DNA from: Hyphomicrobiales bacterium
GTDB lineage: Bacteria; Pseudomonadota; Alphaproteobacteria; Rhizobiales; Afifellaceae
Reading direction: 5' to 3'
NCBI GenBank assembly: GCA_013812985.1
Contig: JACCSN010000497.1
Location: 1 to 7,334 of the forward strand
Length of the DNA stretch: 7,334 nucleotides
Position numbers and translations under genes: made by a program. Positions 1-7,327 of this stretch are shown one piece after another; positions within the stretch are counted from its first letter, which is position 1, and each line of letters starts with the position of its first letter. The notes below the pieces were generated by a model that worked only from the letters and a program-made list of their open reading frames with translations, did no database searches and was not told the origin of the DNA.

Positions 1-1089
<1,089 letters not shown>

Positions 1090-1101
1090 GACTTCGATCG
1101 T

Positions 1102-1136
1102 GGGCCGTCCGACGAGAGCCGGGCGGTCCTTTCCCT
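1102..1136 (+). promoter_or_regulatory. Intercistronic dnaK-dnaJ stem-loop with pyrimidine/T-rich tail
   Basis: Positions 1102-1111 can pair with 1120-1129: ten pairs, two of them G-U, around an 8-nt loop. The sequence after it, TTTCCCTTTCCC, is T-rich but broken by C, so it is a weak terminator at best. It lies between the dnaK stop and the dnaJ start. It could lower dnaJ expression relative to dnaK by partial termination, or protect the dnaK 3' end from exonucleases. The pairing is seen directly; the function is inferred. Confidence 0.5.
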
Positions 1137-1155
1137 TTCCCGTCACCTGAAATCC

Positions 1156-2277
1156 ATGGCCAAGCGCGATTTCTACGAGACCCTCGGCGTCGCCAAGACC
1201 GCCGATGACGGGGCGCTGAAGAGCGCCTTCCGCAAGCTCGCCATGCAGCTTCACCCGGACAAGAATCCCGGCGACCACTCGGCCGAGGTGAAGTTCAAGG
1301 AGATCGCCGAGGCCTACGAGATCCTGAAAGACCCGCAGAAGCGCGCCGCCTACGACCGCTTCGGCCACCAGGCGTTCGAGGGCGGCGGTGGCGCGGGCGC
1401 CGCCGGCTTCTCCTCGTTCTCCGACATCTTCGACGAGTTCTTCGGCGGCTTCGGCGGCGCGGGAGGGCGGCGTTCGGGCCGCGAGCGCGGTTCCGATCTT
1501 CGCTACAACCTCGAGGTCACGCTGGAGGAGAGCTATGCCGGCAAGACGGTCGAGGTGGAGGTGCCGACCTCGATCACCTGCGACGTCTGCTCCGGCTCCG
1601 GCGCCAAGCCCGGCTCCAGCCCAAAGACCTGCCCGACCTGCAACGGCGCCGGCCGCGTCCGCGCATCCCAAGGCGGCTTCTTCCATATCGAGCGGACCTG
1701 CCCGACCTGCCACGGCCGCGGCGAGGTGGTGCAGGACCCGTGCGTAAAATGCGCCGGCGCCGGCCGCGTCGCCCAGGCCCGCACGCTCTCCGTCAACATT
1801 CCCGCCGGCATCGAGGACGGCACCCGCATCCGGCTCGCCGGCGAGGGCGAGGCCGGCGTGCGCGGCGGGCCGGCCGGCGACCTCTACATCTTCCTGGGGA
1901 TCAAGCCGCACGCCTTCTTCCAGCGCGACGGCGCCGACCTCTTCTGCCGCGTGCCGGTCTCCTTCACCACCGCGGCGCTCGGCGGCCAATTCGAGGTGCC
2001 GACGGTGGACGGCGGCCGCACGCGGGTAAAAATCCCGGAAGGCGCGCAGACCGCCCGCCAGTTCCGCCTCAAATCCAAGGGCATGCCGGTGCTGCGCACC
2101 CGTCAATACGGCGACATGTACGTGCAGATCGTCGTGGAGACCCCGCAAAACCTGTCGCGCCGCCAGCGCGAGCTCCTGGAGGAGTTCGAGCGGGTGTCGG
2201 ACGAGAAGAACAACCCGGAATCGACCGGCTTCTTCGCCCGGGTGAAGGATTTTTTCGAGACGCTGGCGGAGAAGTAG
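1156..2277 (+). CDS. dnaJ: Chaperone protein DnaJ (Hsp40)
   Basis: Co-chaperone that delivers unfolded clients to DnaK and stimulates its ATPase. At 373 residues it is complete and of normal length. Visible domains: J domain (about 1-70) with the catalytic HPD motif at residues 33-35; Gly/Phe-rich linker (about 77-115) containing [14 protein letters not shown]; a zinc-binding domain with all four CxxCxGxG repeats starting at Cys142 (CDVCSGSG), Cys159 (CPTCNGAG), Cys182 (CPTCHGRG) and Cys196 (CVKCAGAG); and the C-terminal peptide-binding/dimerisation region starting near [17 protein letters not shown]. All eight zinc-ligand cysteines are present. The start is fixed by the conserved N-terminus [12 protein letters not shown], although no convincing Shine-Dalgarno precedes it; translation may partly depend on coupling or on the upstream stem-loop. 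It lies 66 nt after dnaK and 62 nt before the next gene. The identification is certain. Confidence 0.98.
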   Translation: MAKRDFYETLGVAKTADDGALKSAFRKLAMQLHPDKNPGDHSAEVKFKEIAEAYEILKDPQKRAAYDRFGHQAFEGGGGAGAAGFSSFSDIFDEFFGGFGGAGGRRSGRERGSDLRYNLEVTLEESYAGKTVEVEVPTSITCDVCSGSGAKPGSSPKTCPTCNGAGRVRASQGGFFHIERTCPTCHGRGEVVQDPCVKCAGAGRVAQARTLSVNIPAGIEDGTRIRLAGEGEAGVRGGPAGDLYIFLGIKPHAFFQRDGADLFCRVPVSFTTAALGGQFEVPTVDGGRTRVKIPEGAQTARQFRLKSKGMPVLRTRQYGDMYVQIVVETPQNLSRRQRELLEEFERVSDEKNNPESTGFFARVKDFFETLAEK

Positions 2278-2339
2278 GGGGCGGGGCTGGCAACCCTCGC
2301 GCGCGAACCATCGGCGCAGTTCGCCCTTAGGCGGAGACA
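2278..2339 (+). other. Short spacer between dnaJ and the large NACHT gene; no promoter or terminator seen
   Basis: Sixty-two bases. I see no stem-loop with a T-run that would end the dnaKJ transcript and no recognisable -35/-10 pair or RpoH-type promoter. The only functional signal is GGAG at 2333-2336, three bases before the ATG at 2340; that spacing is shorter than the usual five to nine. The downstream gene is therefore likely to receive read-through from dnaKJ, unless it has a divergent promoter I cannot recognise. Confidence 0.45.
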
Positions 2340-5300
2340 ATGCTCGTCTACATACGGTCAGGCCGAAAAGGCCGAAGACGACGAACAGCCGGCGTAGTGG
2401 AACGTATGACGACCGAAACGCCTAGCGACCCACCCGCAATTAAGCGCTCGTTCCGCGACTTGTCGGACGAGGAAGTTGCCGATATCGAGAAAGCCTCTGT
2501 CCTCGCCAGGATCGGCTGGACCGGCAGCTTCGGCTGGGACGAGTTGCTGCGCTCGCAGCGCGTTCTCATCGTGTCCGAAGCGGGCGCAGGCAAAACACAC
2601 GAGTGTCAAGCGCAACAAGCCAAGCTCTGGAACGCGGGCGAGCCTGCATTTTTTCTGGACCTGGCAACATTAGCGGTAAGCTCGGTCCGCGAAATGCTCG
2701 GTGGGGACGGAGAAGAAGAGCGGCTCGACGCGTGGCTGCGCTCTCAATCCGACGTCGCTACATTTTTCTTGGATTCTTTTGACGAATTGAAGCTAACGCT
2801 TGGCAAGTTCGACCAGGCATTGAAGCGGCTAAACAGGGCGCTCGCCGGTCAGCTCGGGCGGGCGCGGATCATCATTACTACCCGGCCCGTTCCGATTGAT
2901 CGAGAGCTGATCGTCAGACATTTGCCGATTCCAGCATCGGGAGAGGCTGAGCCCAGTGGGGAAGCCTTCGCCGACATCGTGATGGATCGCGGCAAGAAAA
3001 AGCCTGTGGACCAGGCAGGGGCCAAGCCGTGGCGCAACGTCGGCCTGATGCCGCTCTCACTCGAGCAGATGCGGGAGTTTGCGGCGCTCCAACACGTTCC
3101 GGACCCTGATGCGCTACTCGCCGACATCCGCCAGCGCAACGCGGAAGAATTCGCCGAGCGGCCGCAGGATTTGGTCGAGTTGTGCTCCGATTGGCGCGAG
3201 CATCACCGCATCCGTTCCCATCGCGAGCAGGTCGAGACCAATATCGCGACGAAATCAAAGCCCAGCACCGAACGCAAGGAGAGAGCGGAGCTGTCGCAAG
3301 AGACGGCAATCGAGGGTGCCAGCCGACTGGCGCTCGCCGCGATGCTGACCCGCAAGCTCACGCTCCGGCATAGCGCCGATTCCGACAGCGTTCATGCGAG
3401 CGAGGCAGCGCTCGACGTGTCGAAGGTCTTGCAGAATTGGAGTGCCGAGACGCGGGCCACGTTGCTCGAGCGCCCGCTCTTCGGCTTCGCGAGTTACGGC
3501 CGCGTCCGCTTCCATCATCGTTCTGTGGTAGAGTTTCTCGCTGCGAAACGGTTTGATGCACTGCTCGCCCGCGGCGTCTCGATAAAGTCGATCAAGCGAC
3601 TCTTGTTCACGGAGACGGCGCAAGGTGTGCGGACGGTTAGGCCGTCGATGCGCCCGGTTGCGGCTTGGCTGGCCCTTTCGCGCGACACGATCTTTGACGA
3701 TATCGTTGTGCTCGATCCGGCCGTTGTTCTGGACCACGGCGACCCGCAATCGTTGCGCCCGGCGCAACGCGTCAGGGCGCTGGAAGCGTATGTGAATCGT
3801 TACGGTCGTGGAGGGTGGCGTGGCCTAAGCACACCGCGCATCCAGGTGCACCGCTTTGCATCGCAGGAACTCACGGACAGCGTGAAGCGGCTGTGGGATC
3901 AAGGTATCGAGAGTCCGGAGGTTCGCGATCTTCTGTTGCAGATAGTTGCTGCCGGAAAGCTCGGCGGATGCACCGACATTGCCTACGCGGTCGCCATCGA
4001 CGTGGGCCGAACGGTCCGCGAGCGTAGCCTTGCCATCGAGGCTCTGTTGCAGCTGAACGACCCGCGCCTTGAGGCGCTCTCGGTTTCGGTCGAGACCGAT
4101 CCCGCCCGGTGGCCGGACGCGATGGCGCGCCACGCGGTGCTTGACCTATTTCCTACCTATATGCCCGTCGCGCGTCTGTCGCAAATACTGCTGCGCGTAA
4201 AAGAAGAATCGCGCAACGTCGGCGACCTGAATTACCGGCTACCGGGTGAAATTGAGACAGCCGACCTTTCGCCGGGCTATCTCGATCAGCTGCGCCAAGT
4301 GCTGACGGATGTGATCATCGACGGCATAACGTGGGACCGCGATAAATACCCGCACCTTCGGACGAAGCGGCCTGATCTGATGGCCGCGCTCGTTGCCGCG
4401 TGCCGCCGGCAGGCGGCGGAAGGCGTCAGGACCGAGCCGTGGGTCACATCGAGCCTGCTTGCAATTCGTCTCTCGAAAGAGGAGCACAGCAAAAAAGACG
4501 CTCTGTCAGAACTGCGACGAGCGCTCGAAGCGCTTCCTGCTGATGCGCGCGAAACCGCCTTCTGGAAGGAAGATGCCTCTCTCGGGCCTCTGCATCAGTC
4601 CAGGGAGGCGTGGCACCGGGTCTTCGACCTTTCCCGCTATGGCGGCATCCAACTCAACGATGAAAACGACGCAGCGTGGGTTCGAAAGCGGCTCTCCGAT
4701 CAAAACGAACCATTGGAGCATCGGGAGATGATGCTGTGGACCGAAATGGTCCTGCTCAACCGCGAGACGACGGATCATCGAGAATTGCTTGAAGGTCTCA
4801 AGCCGTTCGTCTCTGATGCGCCGAGCCTGACAACGATCATCGATAACCGCTTGACGCCGCAGGAAGGCAGCGCCGAATTGCGCCGGATGGAGGCGGCAAA
4901 CGTGAAGCGCACCAAGCAGGCCGAACGACGCGCGGCGAAGGCCCATGCAAGTTGGGTGACATTTTGGCGCGAGATCGCGCGAGATCCGGACGCGGTTTTT
5001 GCCATGGACCGCGCCGAGAACACCGCCTGGAATCTGTGGCAGGCGGTTGAGCGTTCGGGCCGGGAAAGCCGGGCCTCGGGATGGAACCGGGCATTTATCG
5101 AGGAGCAGTGCGGCAAGGCTGTCGCCGAACGGCTGCGGCAAACCATGATGGCTGCGTGGCGCAAGGATAGGCCTACACTCCGCAGCGAACGCCCCGACGG
5201 CGAGAAGGATACGTTTCTGGTCAAATGGCAATTCGGCCTTGCTGGGATTGCTGCGGAAGCCGAAGATGCGAACTGGGCGAAGCGGCTGACCGAGCAGGAA

Positions 5301-6761
5301 GCTGAGCTGGCCTGCCGGTATGCGCCAATGGAGCTGAACGGCTTTCCGTCGTGGCTCGAAAGCCTTGCCGTCGAGCATCCAGCGGCGGTTGATCGCGTCC
5401 TCGGCGAAGAACTAAGTCTTTCGCTCCGCGAGGTGACGGACGCCAACGCGTATTCGATGTTCTTACAGAACATAAGTCACGCATCCGCGATCATCGCGAC
5501 GCTTTTCGTTCCCCGAATTCGCGCTTGGCTGTCGAAGGTTGCGCAGTTTTATGCCAGGCCTAACAACGCGCAATCCGGACAGAACCTCCGCCAAGCGATC
5601 GAAATCCTCGTCAAGAGCGGCAATGACGATGATCGCCATTTTATAGAGAGGATCGCGAGGCAACGTCTGGCCGATGGCCTTGCGGTCCCCGTTGCAAATG
5701 TGTGGCTACCTGCTCTGCTTCATCTTAGCGCAGTCGCCGGTGTCGAGGCTCTTGAGAAGGGACTCAAGGAAAGCGCGGCCTCAAAGACGGGCGCGGGCGT
5801 GCATTTGTTCGCGGAGCTGTTCGACCGTGACTACGGCGGCATCGGCGTCGATCTCCGCGCGCCTGGATTTACGCCGCCGCTCCTGCTTCGGCTTCTTCGG
5901 CTCGCCTACCAGCATGTTCGGATCGTCGACGATGCGCACCACGAAGGCTCCTATTCACCCGACACACGGGACAATGCAGAGAAAAGCCGGAACGCGGTGC
6001 TTAGCGCCCTGCTCTCAGCGACGGGCCCCGAGGGCTGGGCCGTTAAGCTCGAATTGGCCGCCGATCCCTTGTTTGACCACCTCAAGGACCGGGCCATCGC
6101 GCTCGCGGAGGAAAGGGCCGCCGAGGAGGCGGACAACGTGGCGCTTACAGAGGCCGAATTTGCAATTCTGGACAAGACCGGGGTGTCGCCGCCCACTACG
6201 CGCGAAGCGCTGTTCGCGCTCATGCGGGACCGGCTCGACGATATCGATGATCTCTTGCTCCAGGATATCTCGCCACGCGAGCTATGGGCCAGCATCACTG
6301 ATGAACATGTCATGCGGCGAGAATTGGCGCGCGCGCTGCGCGACGCCGCGAACCAGAGCTACACCATTGACCAGGAATCCGTAACTGCGGATGAGAAGGA
6401 AACTGATATTCGATTCAGATCGACTGGCTCCAAGCAGCAAGGAGCCATCGAACTCAAGCTTGGGGACGAGCGACCGGGGACCGATCTTTTCAACACGATC
6501 CGCGATCAGCTCCTGGCGAAATACATGGCGGCGGATGAGTGCCGTGCGGGGTGTCTTCTTGTCACCCTCGCAAGGGATCGGAAATGGGATCACCCCAAGA
6601 CGGGCAAGAGAATCGGTTTCGAAGAATTGATGATCGTACTGAATGAAGAGGCTGAACGGCTCTCGAAAGAGCTGGGCGGCACGGCAAATCTCATGGCGAA
6701 AGGGCTCGACCTTCGGCCGCGTCTCGGAACAGAAAGGAAGCGCACCCTTGAGCCGCGCTAG
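2340..6761 (+). CDS. Large NACHT/STAND ATPase with helical solenoid and C-terminal PD-(D/E)XK nuclease-like domain; probable defence protein
   Basis: I recognise the domain plan but no named gene. With M1 at 2340, residues 64-412 look like a NACHT-type ATPase: P-loop SEAGAGKT at 79-86 (Lys85, Thr86), Walker B FFLDSFDE at 142-149, sensor-like IIITTRP at 177-183, MPLSLEQMREF at 237-247, and a winged-helix signature FHHRSVVEFLAA at 391-402. Residues about 415-1290 are mostly predicted helix without a clear catalytic motif, suggesting HEAT-like repeats, with a basic helix near 845-870 and NGFPSWLESL at 1000-1009. Residues about 1328-1410 fit a PD-(D/E)XK nuclease: Glu1328, Asp1356, Glu1371-x-Lys1373 and Gln1390-x4-Tyr1395. 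No signal peptide or membrane segment is seen. Such sensor-ATPase-effector plans are known from bacterial STAND immunity (Avs, bNACHT); a role in phage defence is inferred. Translation may instead start at 2406 (MTTETPSD), removing a very basic 22-residue extension. Base composition is lower in GC than dnaKJ, suggesting acquisition. Confidence 0.85.
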   Translation: MLVYIRSGRKGRRRRTAGVVERMTTETPSDPPAIKRSFRDLSDEEVADIEKASVLARIGWTGSFGWDELLRSQRVLIVSEAGAGKTHECQAQQAKLWNAGEPAFFLDLATLAVSSVREMLGGDGEEERLDAWLRSQSDVATFFLDSFDELKLTLGKFDQALKRLNRALAGQLGRARIIITTRPVPIDRELIVRHLPIPASGEAEPSGEAFADIVMDRGKKKPVDQAGAKPWRNVGLMPLSLEQMREFAALQHVPDPDALLADIRQRNAEEFAERPQDLVELCSDWREHHRIRSHREQVETNIATKSKPSTERKERAELSQETAIEGASRLALAAMLTRKLTLRHSADSDSVHASEAALDVSKVLQNWSAETRATLLERPLFGFASYGRVRFHHRSVVEFLAAKRFDALLARGVSIKSIKRLLFTETAQGVRTVRPSMRPVAAWLALSRDTIFDDIVVLDPAVVLDHGDPQSLRPAQRVRALEAYVNRYGRGGWRGLSTPRIQVHRFASQELTDSVKRLWDQGIESPEVRDLLLQIVAAGKLGGCTDIAYAVAIDVGRTVRERSLAIEALLQLNDPRLEALSVSVETDPARWPDAMARHAVLDLFPTYMPVARLSQILLRVKEESRNVGDLNYRLPGEIETADLSPGYLDQLRQVLTDVIIDGITWDRDKYPHLRTKRPDLMAALVAACRRQAAEGVRTEPWVTSSLLAIRLSKEEHSKKDALSELRRALEALPADARETAFWKEDASLGPLHQSREAWHRVFDLSRYGGIQLNDENDAAWVRKRLSDQNEPLEHREMMLWTEMVLLNRETTDHRELLEGLKPFVSDAPSLTTIIDNRLTPQEGSAELRRMEAANVKRTKQAERRAAKAHASWVTFWREIARDPDAVFAMDRAENTAWNLWQAVERSGRESRASGWNRAFIEEQCGKAVAERLRQTMMAAWRKDRPTLRSERPDGEKDTFLVKWQFGLAGIAAEAEDANWAKRLTEQEAELACRYAPMELNGFPSWLESLAVEHPAAVDRVLGEELSLSLREVTDANAYSMFLQNISHASAIIATLFVPRIRAWLSKVAQFYARPNNAQSGQNLRQAIEILVKSGNDDDRHFIERIARQRLADGLAVPVANVWLPALLHLSAVAGVEALEKGLKESAASKTGAGVHLFAELFDRDYGGIGVDLRAPGFTPPLLLRLLRLAYQHVRIVDDAHHEGSYSPDTRDNAEKSRNAVLSALLSATGPEGWAVKLELAADPLFDHLKDRAIALAEERAAEEADNVALTEAEFAILDKTGVSPPTTREALFALMRDRLDDIDDLLLQDISPRELWASITDEHVMRRELARALRDAANQSYTIDQESVTADEKETDIRFRSTGSKQQGAIELKLGDERPGTDLFNTIRDQLLAKYMAADECRAGCLLVTLARDRKWDHPKTGKRIGFEELMIVLNEEAERLSKELGGTANLMAKGLDLRPRLGTERKRTLEPR

Positions 6762-6857
6762 GCTGAAGCGCCGCGTCTAATATAACATGCTGCGCGAATG
6801 TATTCGAACCTCAACTCGACTCCATGCCTTCAGCAATTCCCCTTCCTGGCTCGCTCC
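6762..6857. other. Non-coding stretch after the NACHT gene with small inverted repeats
   Basis: No gene and no T-run terminator. A 7-bp perfect inverted repeat, GCTGAAG at 6762-6768 and CTTCAGC at 6828-6834, brackets about 60 bases. A smaller dyad, CGAAT-GT-ATTCG, lies at 6795-6806. The stretch is more AT-rich than its surroundings. It may hold the 3' boundary of the inserted segment, but I found no direct repeat shared with the region after dnaJ that would prove this. Confidence 0.35.
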
Positions 6858-6898
6858 GGAAAAAATTCCTAGACAACCCCGCCCCTTTCTGCTATAAG
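6858..6898 (+). promoter_or_regulatory. Sigma-70-type promoter with upstream A-tract and extended -10
   Basis: TAGACA at 6870-6875 (one mismatch to TTGACA) and TATAAG at 6893-6898 (one mismatch to TATAAT) are separated by the ideal 17 bases. TG at 6890-6891, one base before the -10, makes it an extended -10. Immediately upstream, GGAAAAAATTCC (6858-6869) is an A-tract with dyad symmetry that could act as an UP element or an operator. Transcription would start near 6904-6906 and proceed out of the window. This reads as the promoter of the next gene, not of the NACHT gene. Confidence 0.65.
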
Positions 6899-7065
6899 CC
6901 CAGGACCGCTCTTCTGAGAGGCCCGGACGCGCGACCGGAGCATTCGGGGAAGGGTGGGCGGCGCCGCGGCGGGTCTGCCGGGGTCGAGGGCTTTGGCCTC
7001 CGATCACGGACCGGACAGAGCCGACGCAATACGCCCCGGAGGGGTCGCCCGTGCGCAGTTTCCCG

Positions 7066-7084
7066 CGCCTTCCTTTTGAAGGCG
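7066..7084 (+). promoter_or_regulatory. Perfect 7-bp leader hairpin
   Basis: CGCCTTC (7066-7072) pairs perfectly with GAAGGCG (7078-7084) around the 5-nt loop CTTTT. It lies about 160 nt into the predicted leader and about 45 nt before the mini-ORF. It has no T-run after it, so it is not a terminator. It could be a pause site or part of a folded aptamer-like domain. Confidence 0.45.
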
Positions 7085-7129
7085 GCTGGCCCTGCGCGCC
7101 GCGCGGCTAGGGTCCTGAGGAGCTTCGCA

Positions 7130-7153
7130 ATGCGAGGTTTCGAAGGGAGGTAA
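7130..7153 (+). CDS. Seven-codon upstream ORF (leader peptide MRGFEGR)
   Basis: The ATG at 7130-7132 is preceded by the strong Shine-Dalgarno GAGGAG (7117-7122) at a spacing of 7 nt, and the frame closes at TAA 7151-7153. The peptide would be MRGFEGR. The start codon overlaps the AAT loop of a small hairpin (7123-7128 with 7132-7137, one G-U), directly after the Shine-Dalgarno, so initiation itself could be structure-controlled. The stop lies four bases before the antiterminator segment, so a ribosome at the stop would cover it. Two Arg codons (CGA, AGG) and two Gly codons are present, but there is no run of one amino acid as in the classical trp or his leaders. The same frame extends open upstream to 6824, but that would start before the predicted promoter and its translation is not protein-like. 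Translation is inferred. Confidence 0.45.
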   Translation: MRGFEGR

Positions 7154-7156
7154 GAG

Positions 7157-7199
7157 CGACGAGTCGGGGAGATACGGACGCCGCGCGGGGCGCTCGTCG
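7157..7199 (+). promoter_or_regulatory. Candidate antiterminator pairing
   Basis: CGACGAG (7157-7163) is perfectly complementary to CTCGTCG (7193-7199), with a further G-U pair possible inside. The second strand covers the last bases of the terminator's 5' arm and most of its loop, so this fold and the terminator hairpin cannot both form. The first strand begins four bases after the uORF stop, inside the footprint of a ribosome halted there. Confidence 0.42.
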
Positions 7200-7247
7200 A
7201 GAGCGTCACACTTTTTTCGGCCTAAGGCGTTCCCGCGAGCGCCCCGC
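7185..7247 (+). repeat. Perfect 12-bp inverted repeat enclosing the terminator
   Basis: GCGGGGCGCTCG (7185-7196) and CGAGCGCCCCGC (7236-7247) are perfect reverse complements separated by 39 bases. The left arm contains the entire 5' arm of the terminator hairpin. In RNA the long-range helix (12 pairs, mostly G-C) would be far more stable than the terminator. It can only form once transcription has passed the T-run, so it may define the fold of the read-through mRNA. Confidence 0.55.
7189..7217 (+). terminator. Rho-independent terminator-like hairpin inside the leader
   Basis: GGCGCTC (7189-7195) pairs with GAGCGTC (7201-7207): seven pairs, one G-U, with the 5-nt loop GTCGA. After ACAC come six consecutive T (7212-7217). 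The four bases between stem and T-run make it weaker than an ideal terminator. Its place about 300 nt after the promoter and about 115 nt before the window end suggests conditional termination in a leader. Confidence 0.5.
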
Positions 7248-7270
7248 CCTCTCCTCTCTCTCTCTGCAAC

Positions 7271-7290
7271 CGCGGGCCGGCCAGGCCGCG
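7271..7290 (+). promoter_or_regulatory. GC-rich hairpin near the 3' end of the leader
   Basis: CGCGG (7271-7275) pairs with CCGCG (7286-7290), and after a bulged G the CC at 7277-7278 pairs with GG at 7284-7285, leaving a 5-nt loop. No T-run follows. It sits about 45 nt before the putative start of the next gene and could affect translation initiation. Confidence 0.4.
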
Positions 7291-7323
7291 CAGGGTTTCC
7301 GCGTGCTCTCTCTCGGGTGGTCC

Positions 7324-7327
7324 GGAG
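7324..7327 (+). promoter_or_regulatory. Possible ribosome binding site of the next gene
   Basis: GGAG lies 7 nt before the last base of the window, so a start codon at about 7335 would be ideally spaced. The gene itself is not in the window and cannot be identified. Confidence 0.3.

Noticed and set aside
1740..2330. Alternative + frame (196 codons) inside the dnaJ 3' half
   Set aside because: The Arg/Pro-rich translation is a frame shadow of dnaJ.
4506..5473. Antisense frames of 290 and 232 codons opposite the NACHT gene
   Set aside because: They overlap each other and a coherent sense protein, have biased composition and lack recognisable motifs or good start signals.
2340..6761. The large gene being two fused or frameshifted genes
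   Set aside because: One uninterrupted frame carries coherent NACHT and nuclease motifs in order, with no internal restart context that stands out.
6762..6860. Intrinsic terminator after the NACHT gene
   Set aside because: The inverted repeats there are short or widely spaced and no T-run follows.
2278..6870. Target-site duplication or terminal inverted repeats bounding the NACHT gene
   Set aside because: By eye only short matches (such as GCGCGAA near 2300 and 6792) are shared, which is within chance; no defined ends were found.
6824..7153. 109-codon + frame in the downstream intergenic region
   Set aside because: It starts before the predicted transcription start, has a low-complexity Arg/Gly-rich translation and spans strong hairpins; only its last seven codons, with their own Shine-Dalgarno, look translatable.
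6905..7217. A known structural RNA (RNase P RNA, SRP RNA, tmRNA) in the leader region
   Set aside because: The hallmark conserved segments of these RNAs were not seen; a covariance-model scan would be decisive.
7247..7313. CT-repeat tracts as a phase-variable microsatellite
   Set aside because: The runs are short (about 4-5 CT units without interruption) and not in a visible coding frame or between promoter elements.
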